DNA of 60,424 bases, from contig CAZLKN010000016.1 in NCBI GenBank assembly GCA_964560135.1, forward strand, positions 1 to 60,424. Direction: 5' to 3'. The translations under genes and the position numbers were made by a program. Positions 1 through 7,170 of the stretch are shown piece by piece. The stretch comes from CAZLKN01 sp964560135 (GTDB lineage Bacteria > Actinomycetota > JAICYB01). Below the pieces are notes generated by a model that made no database searches, was not told the origin of the DNA, and was given only the letters and a program-made list of their open reading frames with translations. Numbering within the stretch: the stretch's first letter is position 1; every line of letters begins with the position of its first letter.

Positions 1-373
1 CGTGAACTCCTACAAAGCGACTCCACGAAACCCAGGGCAGGTCAAAGCCTCCACCGGACCCAGGTCGGTTCAGCCCGGCGATACCGCTTCGCCATCCCCT
101 TGGTCACCGCCTTACGCGCTGCCATCGACAAGGCCCACCGCCCACCTCCTCGACCGGTCCAACCACCGGCCGAAGCGTGGCCCACCAGGCGGACATCGAC
201 TATGAGGCAACGAACCGCTTTCGAGGACATTCCTTATGAGTCAACTCGCAGTCTTGACGTGCCCTAAGTACTTGGCGTACGCTGTGTGTACGGTTGGATG
301 GCTGCTGGGGTCGGATCGGGCGGGTGTTTCGGTTGGGTCACGAATTGTGCATTGCTCCCTCTAATGTTTGTGC
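1..373. other. Window edge, no gene assigned
   Basis: I see no reading frame here with a ribosome binding site or a recognisable domain. A proline- and arginine-rich open frame runs in from the left edge and ends near position 260. It could be the tail of a gene that starts outside the window or simply open frame in GC-rich DNA. Composition becomes AT-richer from about 230 onward, which matches the accessory cluster that follows. Confidence 0.4.
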
Positions 374-403
374 TTGCTCTTGCACCCGTCTTCCGACTAT
401 ACA
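374..403 (+). promoter_or_regulatory. Possible sigma70-type promoter of the accessory cluster
   Basis: TTGCTC at 374-379 and TATACA at 398-403 are separated by 18 bases and lie 46 bases before the first gene of the cluster. That gene is preceded by a strong purine-rich ribosome binding site (GGAGGAGGGGG). No other good promoter candidate is seen between the co-directional genes down to 8.2 kb, so this may drive the whole cluster. This is motif matching only. Confidence 0.35.
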
Positions 404-448
404 GGGTTTTTGATGATTAATTGAGAGCGCGGCTGGAGGAGGGGGAAT

Positions 449-1054
449 ATGCGACTGGATTCGCCATTATGGGAGGCGTCTCCGTTGGGAGTTGTGGGGG
501 CTCCTGGGCTTATGTTCTCGCACACAGTAGGGAATTCGGCGCTCCTATATTCTGCACTAGAAGCTAAGGACTTTGCGCGCCCAGAGGTTCCAAGTAGCAT
601 CAGGTTGGTTTCCAGCAAACAACAAATCTTGTCATCCCCTGTAGTTGGAGATATAGCACGAGAAGTCTTGCTTGAAGAAGACGAAGACTGGGCTTCGGAT
701 GATGACTTGCTTGCAGTAGTCGTGACTAGAAAAGAGGATCCGATCGAACCCGTTGCTGTTGCGCTTGTGTCTCCTTATGAGGGTGACAAGCGCATCGCTG
801 CGGCTCATCGTTTCTGGGCGGATCTTGGGGTCATCCCCTCCCTCTCTCCCAGCGAGATCGAAGGCTGCTGGCACATGTTGAGACATGCTCTCGCCAACCG
901 GTCGTTCTTGGCGATTATAGCGACCGTCCCCGATTCAAGGTTCCGTGAATTCTTAGTGGCATCTGGGGCCTTTAGATACTTCGGAGATGTACTACCTGCT
1001 GAAGTGGGACTGGTTGGTGGGGGCGGGCTGGCTGAGGAAATGGAACATTCCTAA
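449..1054 (+). CDS. Unknown protein, first gene of the NRPS/Cys-rich peptide cluster
   Basis: This 201-residue protein has no motif I recognise. It starts at an ATG behind GGAGGAGGGGG, an excellent ribosome binding site. There is no signal peptide and no membrane segment, so it is probably cytosolic. An acidic stretch (LLEEDEDWASDDD) lies near residue 75, and a mixed alpha/beta pattern follows. The C-terminus is glycine-rich. Codon use is AT-richer than the main chromosome, like the rest of the cluster. It lies 39 bases before the thioredoxin-like gene, so it is probably co-transcribed with the peptide genes. A role in peptide maturation, regulation or immunity is possible, but the sequence does not say which. 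Confidence 0.75.
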   Translation: MRLDSPLWEASPLGVVGAPGLMFSHTVGNSALLYSALEAKDFARPEVPSSIRLVSSKQQILSSPVVGDIAREVLLEEDEDWASDDDLLAVVVTRKEDPIEPVAVALVSPYEGDKRIAAAHRFWADLGVIPSLSPSEIEGCWHMLRHALANRSFLAIIATVPDSRFREFLVASGAFRYFGDVLPAEVGLVGGGGLAEEMEHS

Positions 1055-1093
1055 GTACCTGAACGACCGGGCCTATGAAGGGGAGCTAGGGAG

Positions 1094-1657
1094 ATGCTCG
1101 TATTCTTTGTTGTTGGACTCATTCTTCTTGTAATGCTGAACCTCTTGATTCTATTGGGAACCATCAGGGAACTCGTGATTGTCCGGAGTGAACTCAGATC
1201 GGTGTCGCCAGAATCTAGAACTTGGCTCTCACTAGTTGGGCGAGAGGCTCCAGAGGCTCTCCGTGGGATGTGGGGCGGATTGGAATCGCCACCTGTGATC
1301 AATGGCTTGCGAGTCGTTGTCTTCGTGGCAGAGGGGTGTGAGGCCTGTGAGTCGTTACTCGATGGACTTGCTTCAACGTCTGATTACTACGTGATGGAAA
1401 GGGTGGCCGTTGTTGCTTCGCCTTCTAATGCGGATGCTTGGAGCCAACGTCTTAGGAGCCTCGGTTGTCCAGTCGTGGAGGATTCGGGAGAAATGTTCGA
1501 AGCTCTCCGTATTCTGGCGACACCAACTTGTGTTGTGATTTCCAGGAAGGGTGAAATAGTGGATTATCGGATCGGGGGTGACGCCGCGTGGATAAAGGGC
1601 ACAGTGTCAATGGCCAGCCCGAATATGTTCCGGAGCGAGTCAGCGTCCGTGAAATAG
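1094..1657 (+). CDS. Membrane-anchored thioredoxin-like protein (MauD/TlpA type)
   Basis: The 187-residue protein begins with a hydrophobic membrane anchor (residues 1-25), which places the rest outside the membrane. The redox motif CEAC is at C82-C85. The cis-proline region follows at ATPTC (P144), with a further cysteine at 146. These are the features of thioredoxin-fold disulfide enzymes such as TlpA, CcmG and MauD. The next gene encodes an exported peptide with 14 cysteines, and a MauE-like protein follows it. In methylamine dehydrogenase clusters MauD and MauE assist disulfide formation in the cysteine-rich MauA subunit, so the same job is likely here. The 3' end overlaps the next gene by 70 bases. 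Confidence 0.8.
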   Translation: MLVFFVVGLILLVMLNLLILLGTIRELVIVRSELRSVSPESRTWLSLVGREAPEALRGMWGGLESPPVINGLRVVVFVAEGCEACESLLDGLASTSDYYVMERVAVVASPSNADAWSQRLRSLGCPVVEDSGEMFEALRILATPTCVVISRKGEIVDYRIGGDAAWIKGTVSMASPNMFRSESASVK

Positions 1658-1992
1658 CGACCGGCCCTTCTGATCCCGAGATATGGAAGGGAATAGTTGA
1701 TCGTCGCGGGTTTATCGGGGGTGCAGCTCGTGCGGGGACCGCACTAACGGCTGTCGTGGCTGGTCTCTTCGGCGGCTTACCGGGCTGGTTGAGCCCCGCC
1801 GAAGCATCGCCATGTCAGACACGCGAATGTTTCGGGGACTGCACGAGTTCTTTGTCATGTTGCTCGGTAGGAACTATCCCGAGTGCGTGTTGCGGGTGTG
1901 AGAAATGTATTCGATGGAATCAGGTTTATAGGTTCTGTTACAAATGCGGGACCAACGATTGGGTCTGCGAGACTGGGTGTCTTCGATGCTGA
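1588..1992 (+). CDS. Tat-exported cysteine-rich peptide (14 Cys), MauA-like in context
   Basis: This 134-residue protein has a long N-terminus with a twin-arginine motif (RRGFIG, R39-R40), a hydrophobic stretch and a likely signal-peptidase site after AEA at residue 73. The mature part of 61 residues has 14 cysteines, at 76, 81, 85, 91, 92, 101, 102, 104, 107, 117, 120, 127, 131 and 134. The last residue is cysteine. Only two tryptophans remain in it (W110, W125). The GTG at 1588 is the only usable start in this frame. Exported, disulfide-dense subunits with a twin-arginine leader resemble MauA, the TTQ-bearing light chain of methylamine dehydrogenase, but I see no MauB or MauG gene. It could be a structural peptide, a redox or metal protein, or a scaffold modified by the NRPS enzymes encoded downstream. 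Confidence 0.75.
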   Translation: MDKGHSVNGQPEYVPERVSVREIATGPSDPEIWKGIVDRRGFIGGAARAGTALTAVVAGLFGGLPGWLSPAEASPCQTRECFGDCTSSLSCCSVGTIPSACCGCEKCIRWNQVYRFCYKCGTNDWVCETGCLRC

Positions 1993-2099
1993 CAACGGAG
2001 ACTAGCCCTTTGTAGGAGATTTGGAAGTTTGGAGAGGGAGCAGAGGTGCAGCAAACAAAATGGACCATGTAGGGCGGCGAGGAAAGGATGTCGGTTTAG

Positions 2100-2714
2100 G
2101 TGAGGGTTTTTGGTGTCGTCGTGCTCGCGTCGGTGTTCACCTATACCTTGCAGGCAAAGCTCCGGAGCTGGGCCGGGTTCGTGCATCTCCTTGAGACAAG
2201 GTTGGCGGGCGGCGACATGGCTCGCATATTGGCTGGCTGCACACTTGCTATTGAGTTGTTCATAGGTTTGGGCCTCTGGACAGCGGTGGCCGCAGAGCAG
2301 GGCCTGGTAGCTCGAGGGTCATATCTGCTATCGGTCTACCTGTCTGCTGTGATCTTTCTTGTGCTTGCTACTTGGTTTCTATTTTTTCGCCTGCTCGGTT
2401 CCGGCCCGCTGAGAGATTGTGGCTGCTTCGGAGCAAGGGCGGAGTCCGAGAGTGTTGCTGATTGGGATATCCGCCAATTGCTCAGGCCAGCGTGGTGGAC
2501 CGCCCGTAACACGAGCATGCTCTTCATAGCGGGTGCGCTCATCGATGTGAGATTCGCCGTTCTCCTACTTCTGATGACGTGGCTTGGAGTATCTGTGCGG
2601 CTGATTTGGAGTGCCTACGCAGAGCGATCCCGAATCGTGGCCCCTTCGTTTGGAGATGTCTGGAGCCGTGTGTGGATCGAAGGCGAAGGGAGGAGTTATG
2701 GTCGGCAACGATAG
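2100..2714 (+). CDS. MauE-like integral membrane protein
   Basis: The 204-residue protein has four to five hydrophobic segments. Between two of them lies the motif LRDCGCFG (C107, C109), a hallmark of the MauE (methylamine utilisation) branch of DoxX/VKOR-like membrane proteins. MauE works with the thioredoxin-like MauD in disulfide formation of the MauA light chain. Here the MauD-like gene and the cysteine-rich peptide lie directly upstream, so the three proteins probably form one oxidative-folding unit at the membrane. The start is a GTG behind GGAAAGG, because the nearby ATG at 2088 runs into a stop. The 3' end overlaps the next gene by 17 bases. Confidence 0.8.
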   Translation: MRVFGVVVLASVFTYTLQAKLRSWAGFVHLLETRLAGGDMARILAGCTLAIELFIGLGLWTAVAAEQGLVARGSYLLSVYLSAVIFLVLATWFLFFRLLGSGPLRDCGCFGARAESESVADWDIRQLLRPAWWTARNTSMLFIAGALIDVRFAVLLLLMTWLGVSVRLIWSAYAERSRIVAPSFGDVWSRVWIEGEGRSYGRQR

Positions 2715-3102
2715 TTCTCGGATCGTGACTTACACCGGCGCAGCACCGTATTCAGTAGCGCAACTCCATATTGAGGTTGTTGATGGGCGTCTTGAGGGTA
2801 CGCAATTGCGTTTCCCGCCGCATGGCCCCGTGTCGCTCGAGATGGTCTTGGAAGCGCTTGACCGGTTCGCGACGGCCCGTCTGTCGCGTCGGCCTGTGGG
2901 CTCCGCTGACGGGGTTGCGAATCTTTACAGCCAACACTTGCGGATCATAGGTACGATTTTTGTAGATGGAACAGTTGGTTGGGAAGTTGTGAGGGACGGT
3001 CGCCAAGGTCGATTTGATGAAGGCCAGCGAATTGATCGCTTGGCGGCACTCCAAGCCATTGTGATGAGTTCGGTCGAGCGAGAGCGAGAGCAGCTTCAGT
3101 AG
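2698..3102 (+). CDS. Small unknown protein of the cluster
   Basis: The protein has 134 residues from the ATG at 2698, chosen because GGGAGGAG stands directly before it. The open frame extends upstream to 2611 without such a site. No domain is recognised. It is a soluble-looking alpha/beta protein with two short beta-rich parts (VAQLHIEVV, LRIIGTIFVDG) around a helix. Its start overlaps the mauE-like gene by 17 bases, so translation is probably coupled. It is followed directly (TAG then GTG) by another short frame. A binding or adaptor role in the pathway is possible but unproven. Confidence 0.6.
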   Translation: MVGNDSSRIVTYTGAAPYSVAQLHIEVVDGRLEGTQLRFPPHGPVSLEMVLEALDRFATARLSRRPVGSADGVANLYSQHLRIIGTIFVDGTVGWEVVRDGRQGRFDEGQRIDRLAALQAIVMSSVEREREQLQ

Positions 3103-3297
3103 GTGGGAAAAGATAGCGCCTTTGGCGATTGGTGGAAAGATTGGCTTGGCGTATCTGGTACGGGCTTCATAGCTGCTACGGCGGGGCTAAGGGGATACTG
3201 CCGAAGGCTGCCTTGGGGGTATTCAATGCTACTGGGTTTTGAGGGCCGCGGCGCTCCCGAACCAGAACCTAGGCCTGTAGGAAACCGAGTGGCCTAA
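3103..3297 (+). CDS. Possible 64-residue small protein
   Basis: A GTG-started frame begins at the base after the preceding stop codon. The product is rich in tryptophan and glycine (WWKDWLGVSGTGF) with a cysteine near the middle and a proline/glutamate tail. The only ribosome-binding-like sequence is inside the previous gene (GAGCGAGAGCAG), which suggests coupled translation. It could be a precursor peptide, a small membrane-associated protein or non-coding open frame. About 140 bases without a gene follow before the carrier protein. Confidence 0.35.
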   Translation: MGKDSAFGDWWKDWLGVSGTGFIAATAGLRGYCRRLPWGYSMLLGFEGRGAPEPEPRPVGNRVA

Positions 3298-3441
3298 TCT
3301 GAATGCAGACCAAGCGGTCTAGAGATCCGCCCATAACACCTCATTTCACGCGCTGCCGCGTCGAAGACATTTTGGGTTAGCTCAAGGTTGCGGTTCCAGT
3401 TGCAGCGTACAAGCTAGAGTCGGGGTTGAGGAGTGTTTGAG

Positions 3442-3693
3442 ATGGGTCGTATTGAGAGTGCTGCTTTCATGCTTCGTAGGTCATGGGAAGAACTGACAGC
3501 TATTGCCGAGGTGTCACGAGAGGAGACCTTCCGTGAGTCTGGGGGAACGTCTCTTTTTGCGGTGGTATTTGCTGAGCGAATTGCTTTGAGGCTTGGTGTC
3601 CAGGTTTCGCCAAGCTTCATACTGGCGTCATCATTGAGCGAACTCGAGGCGAGGGTAGTGGAATCCATGTTGACGAGGAAGATGGTTCCCTAA
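3442..3693 (+). CDS. Stand-alone acyl/peptidyl carrier protein
   Basis: The 83-residue protein has the size and helical pattern of a carrier domain. The phosphopantetheine attachment motif is ESGGTSLFAV with the modified serine at S37, matching the LGGxS type. The ATG at 3442 is chosen because GAGGAG lies nine bases upstream; a GTG at 3433 is possible. Adenylation, condensation and phosphopantetheinyl transferase genes follow on the same strand. So this is most likely the free-standing carrier of a one-module NRPS, loaded by the next gene product and primed by the transferase at 6.5 kb. Confidence 0.85.
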   Translation: MGRIESAAFMLRRSWEELTAIAEVSREETFRESGGTSLFAVVFAERIALRLGVQVSPSFILASSLSELEARVVESMLTRKMVP

Positions 3694-3726
3694 AGCCGCG
3701 TGCACGGCGGGAGTCGAGGAGGAACG

Positions 3727-5205
3727 ATGCTTGCGCTCCAAAGGTTGCGCGCTTACGCGCAAAGTTCTCCCGAGGAGGTGGCGCACACCGATCCGAACGG
3801 ATTTCTATCGTACACGGCCTGGGAGGAGCTTTCCTCTTTGGCAGCGAAGGGACTTCTGGAGTTGGGGCTGCAGACGGGACAGAAGGTCGCGCTAGCTTTC
3901 GGTAGGGAGAACTGGACCAGATTCGCGGTCGCGTATCTAGCGTGTCTCAAGGGGGGGGTTGTAGCAGTTGTCCTCCCGGAGGGCGAGAGCGTCGAACGAA
4001 CTCAGCGCCTACTCACCCGGACGGGGGTCCAAATCGTCATTCAGGATGACAACCGGATGGACGATTCATGGGGAACGGCGATTGGTGTGCTAGACTTGTG
4101 CCACAGAGGATCTATTGGTCGCTATCTCCCGTCAGTAGGGATTGACACAGCTGCAGATATCACCTTCACGTCTGGAACAACCGATGAGCCAAAGGCTGTC
4201 GAGGGTACTCGAAGTACTGTAGACGGATTGCTTGGTCTCTTTGACGACTGGATTGGGGAAATCGGTAGTGCGGCCCACGCGATCCCCGTCGGGACCGTAT
4301 TCGGACAAGCGATGATCTTCTTGCCGCTCTTGAGATATCCCTGGAAGTCGCGTTCCATAGGTGAGTTCATCCCAAATAGGGTCAGGGAGACTGTGGTCGG
4401 TGGTTCGGCAGACTCTTTGTTCTTGACCCCCAGCATGCTTGCGCTCTCGCTCAATGATTGGGCTGCGGGTTCGCCGTTGGGAGGGCTCACGCTCAAAGCC
4501 ATAGGGCTCGCTTCGGCGCCGGTGGATGAGGATGTGGTTCGGGCGTTGTTCGATCGATTGCCGAAGGTCAATGTGTTTTCGTTTTATGGTTTGACCGAAT
4601 TGTTTCCTGCAATTGGCATTGAAATGTGGGATCGGGAAACTGGGCGCTCTGGCTATTTTGGAATGGGCGGGACTAGGATTGAGGTTGTTGATGGAAGAAA
4701 TGCCTTCTGCCCAATTGGCGCTCAAGGGCATGTTGTAGTGAAGCCCCCGACGTGGTGGAGCAGGCGGCGCCTTGATGGTCCTGTGTTGCCGATTCGGGAT
4801 GGTTGGTTTGACACCGGCGACCTAGGCCATCGGTGCGGGAGCGGCGCTATCATCATAGATGGTCGGACGCGAGATTTTGGAATCGTGGGAGGCCGGAAGG
4901 TTCATTTGGAAGCTATTCGTCGGTTGATTGTGGAATCCGGGAGTTGGATTGATGCTTTCGTCTGGTGTGAAGGGTCCCCTGATAGGCTGGTCGGCGAGCA
5001 GATTATTGCGGCGGTAGTGGCGAATCCCGACTCTTCCCTTGATTCCGCAATTCAGAGTGCAGAGGAAAGGATTTGTGTGCAGTTCGGCGGCGAAGCCTTG
5101 CCACAGGAGTGGTGGTTGGTCGAGGATGGCTTGCCCGTAGCGCAGACTGGAAAGGTTTCGGTGGTATCGGTGCGGGAATCAGGGAGGCGGATTGTCCGTC
5201 GTTAG
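3727..5205 (+). CDS. Stand-alone adenylation enzyme (AMP-dependent synthetase/ligase family)
   Basis: The 492-residue protein carries the ordered core motifs of the ANL superfamily: TFTSGTTDEPKA (A3, S149), FYGLTE (A5, near 286), DTGDL (A7, D362), GRTRDFGIVGGRKV (A8, near 380) and the C-terminal catalytic lysine in QTGK (A10, K476). It should adenylate an amino or aryl/acyl acid and load it onto a carrier, most likely the product of the previous gene. ATG 3727 is preferred because GAGGAGGA precedes it; a GTG at 3700 is less likely. No carrier, epimerase or thioesterase domain is fused. I cannot deduce the substrate by eye. Confidence 0.88.
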   Translation: MLALQRLRAYAQSSPEEVAHTDPNGFLSYTAWEELSSLAAKGLLELGLQTGQKVALAFGRENWTRFAVAYLACLKGGVVAVVLPEGESVERTQRLLTRTGVQIVIQDDNRMDDSWGTAIGVLDLCHRGSIGRYLPSVGIDTAADITFTSGTTDEPKAVEGTRSTVDGLLGLFDDWIGEIGSAAHAIPVGTVFGQAMIFLPLLRYPWKSRSIGEFIPNRVRETVVGGSADSLFLTPSMLALSLNDWAAGSPLGGLTLKAIGLASAPVDEDVVRALFDRLPKVNVFSFYGLTELFPAIGIEMWDRETGRSGYFGMGGTRIEVVDGRNAFCPIGAQGHVVVKPPTWWSRRRLDGPVLPIRDGWFDTGDLGHRCGSGAIIIDGRTRDFGIVGGRKVHLEAIRRLIVESGSWIDAFVWCEGSPDRLVGEQIIAAVVANPDSSLDSAIQSAEERICVQFGGEALPQEWWLVEDGLPVAQTGKVSVVSVRESGRRIVRR

Positions 5206-5243
5206 GCTAGAGTTTCCCTATGGTCTACTACGGTGGGTTGGTT

Positions 5244-6503
5244 ATGACGATGCGCGAGCGGCAGTGTAAGGTTCGCTTTAGGCTTACTAGTTGGCAGCGT
5301 CTCCTATATTATCGGGAGCTAGTCGAAGACTTGCGCACGGACAACATGGTCTTGTGCGTCGAACTTGAAGGGAATGTTCCGCAGGAGAAGACGTTGGGGT
5401 CGATAGTGGAGGCGTTGGGGCTACACCGGCTCGGGGGACTCGCTTTGGAGGATTGTGATGAGCCGATGCTCGCAGAGGGTGCGAGTGGAGATGCCATCTC
5501 AATGGTGTCGCTTGAGGATGCTGGGGATGTTGATGTGAGAGCCTATGTGGCACGAGTTTGGGCGGAGGAGACGCTTTATCGGTTTTCGTTAAATGGCGAG
5601 CCGTTGTGCCGAGTGCGGATTGTGAATGCCATTGATCGTGTGTTCATCTTCTTTTGCGCGCATCACGTGCTAGGCGATGTATTAGTGTTGTCCCGTCTGG
5701 CTAGGACCGTGGTCGGGTTACTGAATGGGCGAAGCTTGGCTTTCGTGATGGCCTATCCTCCGAGGGTTCTCGACTACGCTGATTGGGTCATCTGGGAGGA
5801 CTCTTTGGAGGGTAGACGCGCGCTGAGCGAGAGCGAGGCGTACTGGCAACGGTGGGCTTCGATCGCCCGAGACCAATTTGTACTGAACCCAAGGCGGACG
5901 GTGAATGCGGAGATTAGGCGGCGAACGCTCAAGAGGGGTACTTGGCAGTATCTTGGGCGATGTGCCCGAGATGCTGGGTTGAGCAGATTGGCGTTGATCG
6001 TTGTCGGTTTTGCACTGACCTTCCGTGAGTTGCTACCTAGCGAGAGTCGCGGGCCTATCGTTGGCATGCCGATGCGGTCCGCGAATCATTTGGGCTTGGG
6101 CGGCTCGCGGAATCTGTTTGGCGTCGTGCCTGTCAGCGTTGATCTCAGCGGTGGTACACGCCAGGCCGCACGGCTGGTGACGGAACAGCTAAGGCGCGCG
6201 GCTCGCTATAGCCTTGTGACGCCGGAATCATGGGCGGGTGTCGCGCCACCTGAGGAGGCGTCGGTAGAGTTGCCGACCGTCCGGGTGCTAACTGTGCCTA
6301 GACTGCCGTCGGTGACGTCACCGAAGGTGGGATGTCGCGTCTATCAGCCGGAGGTACTCGGCGAAAGTTCTTGCCCGACCTTGATCGTTGGCGTGTGCTC
6401 GGGCACCGAGAGCCAGGTCTATTGGAGCCAGGACATGGTTCCCATGTCGGGAGAGGGCGCATTGGATGAACTGCTGGGATCCGCGTTCATCGATGACATC
6501 TAG
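5244..6503 (+). CDS. Stand-alone condensation-domain protein
   Basis: This protein of about 419 residues has the length of a single NRPS condensation domain. The catalytic HHxxxD motif appears as HHVLGDV (H140, H141, D145), with valine where most domains have glycine. The N-terminal RFRLTSWQRLLYYRE resembles the opening condensation motif (S/T-x-x-Q). It should join a carrier-bound acyl group to an amine or hydroxyl acceptor. With no second carrier nearby, the acceptor may be free or a peptide such as the cysteine-rich product. The ATG at 5244 follows GGTGGG; ATG 5220 is an alternative. The 3' end overlaps the transferase gene. Confidence 0.82.
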   Translation: MTMRERQCKVRFRLTSWQRLLYYRELVEDLRTDNMVLCVELEGNVPQEKTLGSIVEALGLHRLGGLALEDCDEPMLAEGASGDAISMVSLEDAGDVDVRAYVARVWAEETLYRFSLNGEPLCRVRIVNAIDRVFIFFCAHHVLGDVLVLSRLARTVVGLLNGRSLAFVMAYPPRVLDYADWVIWEDSLEGRRALSESEAYWQRWASIARDQFVLNPRRTVNAEIRRRTLKRGTWQYLGRCARDAGLSRLALIVVGFALTFRELLPSESRGPIVGMPMRSANHLGLGGSRNLFGVVPVSVDLSGGTRQAARLVTEQLRRAARYSLVTPESWAGVAPPEEASVELPTVRVLTVPRLPSVTSPKVGCRVYQPEVLGESSCPTLIVGVCSGTESQVYWSQDMVPMSGEGALDELLGSAFIDDI

Positions 6504-7170
6504 AGCTGAGTTGGCGTACACAAGCCGCAGCATGGACCTCAGGAGGTTTGGACGTCGCGTTGATTGCGGCCTTCCGAGGGACGTCTTGGACTGTTGGGTC
6601 GTGGACTTGGATGCACTCGCGGCTCGCCTAGCTCATTCTCTGGATGAAGGCAAGGATGGCGCTTCGCGTCGCCCAGTCTCGAGGCGCCGTCAAATCGCTT
6701 CCTACGCTGCACTCAATATGGGGTTATGTGCGCTGGACTGTCCTGATGGCGCCGACGATCTCACTGTATCTCGAGGTTGGTCTGGTAAGCTGCGTGTCAA
6801 CGGCTCAAGGGATATCGATGCGTCCTTATCGCGATATGGTCGATGGGGGTGTATCGCTATGGGCAAACATGTGAGGGTAGGATGCGACATCGAGGGCTTT
6901 CCCTTGCCCAGAGGTGCGAACGGTCTCATTGTCCGTTACGGCTCAAGGGATTGGCTGCGTGCATACTTACTAGCTGACCCAGGGTCGCCGCGAAGCACGG
7001 TTGCTGCCGCCTGGTGGGTCCAGACTGAGGCACTTCTAAAGGGGCTTGGTTTGGGTCTTGCCGGGTTGGACATGATGAGAGCGATGCCAGAGATATTTCA
7101 TGATTGGACCACCCTTATGGTGCCAGTTCGGCAGGACGTGATCGGCTGCGTGGCATGGATTGGCTCCTAA
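6493..7170 (+). CDS. Sfp-type 4'-phosphopantetheinyl transferase
   Basis: The 225-residue protein contains both signature blocks of the family: VRVGCDIE (D132 and E134, magnesium and CoA binding) and WWVQTEALLKGLG (E179 and K183, the WxxKEA-like block with threonine in place of the first lysine). It transfers phosphopantetheine from CoA to a carrier protein serine. The carrier encoded at 3.4 kb is the obvious target, which makes the cluster self-sufficient for carrier activation. The start at 6493 gives an 11-base overlap with the condensation gene. ATG 6532 is equally possible, since neither has a good ribosome binding site. Confidence 0.85.
   Translation: MTSRAELAYTSRSMDLRRFGRRVDCGLPRDVLDCWVVDLDALAARLAHSLDEGKDGASRRPVSRRRQIASYAALNMGLCALDCPDGADDLTVSRGWSGKLRVNGSRDIDASLSRYGRWGCIAMGKHVRVGCDIEGFPLPRGANGLIVRYGSRDWLRAYLLADPGSPRSTVAAAWWVQTEALLKGLGLGLAGLDMMRAMPEIFHDWTTLMVPVRQDVIGCVAWIGS

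Noticed and set aside
1588..1992. Genuine methylamine dehydrogenase light chain (mauA)
   Set aside because: The mature part is much shorter (61 versus about 130 residues), cysteine spacing differs, and no mauB or mauG gene is present. Only the context is MauA-like.
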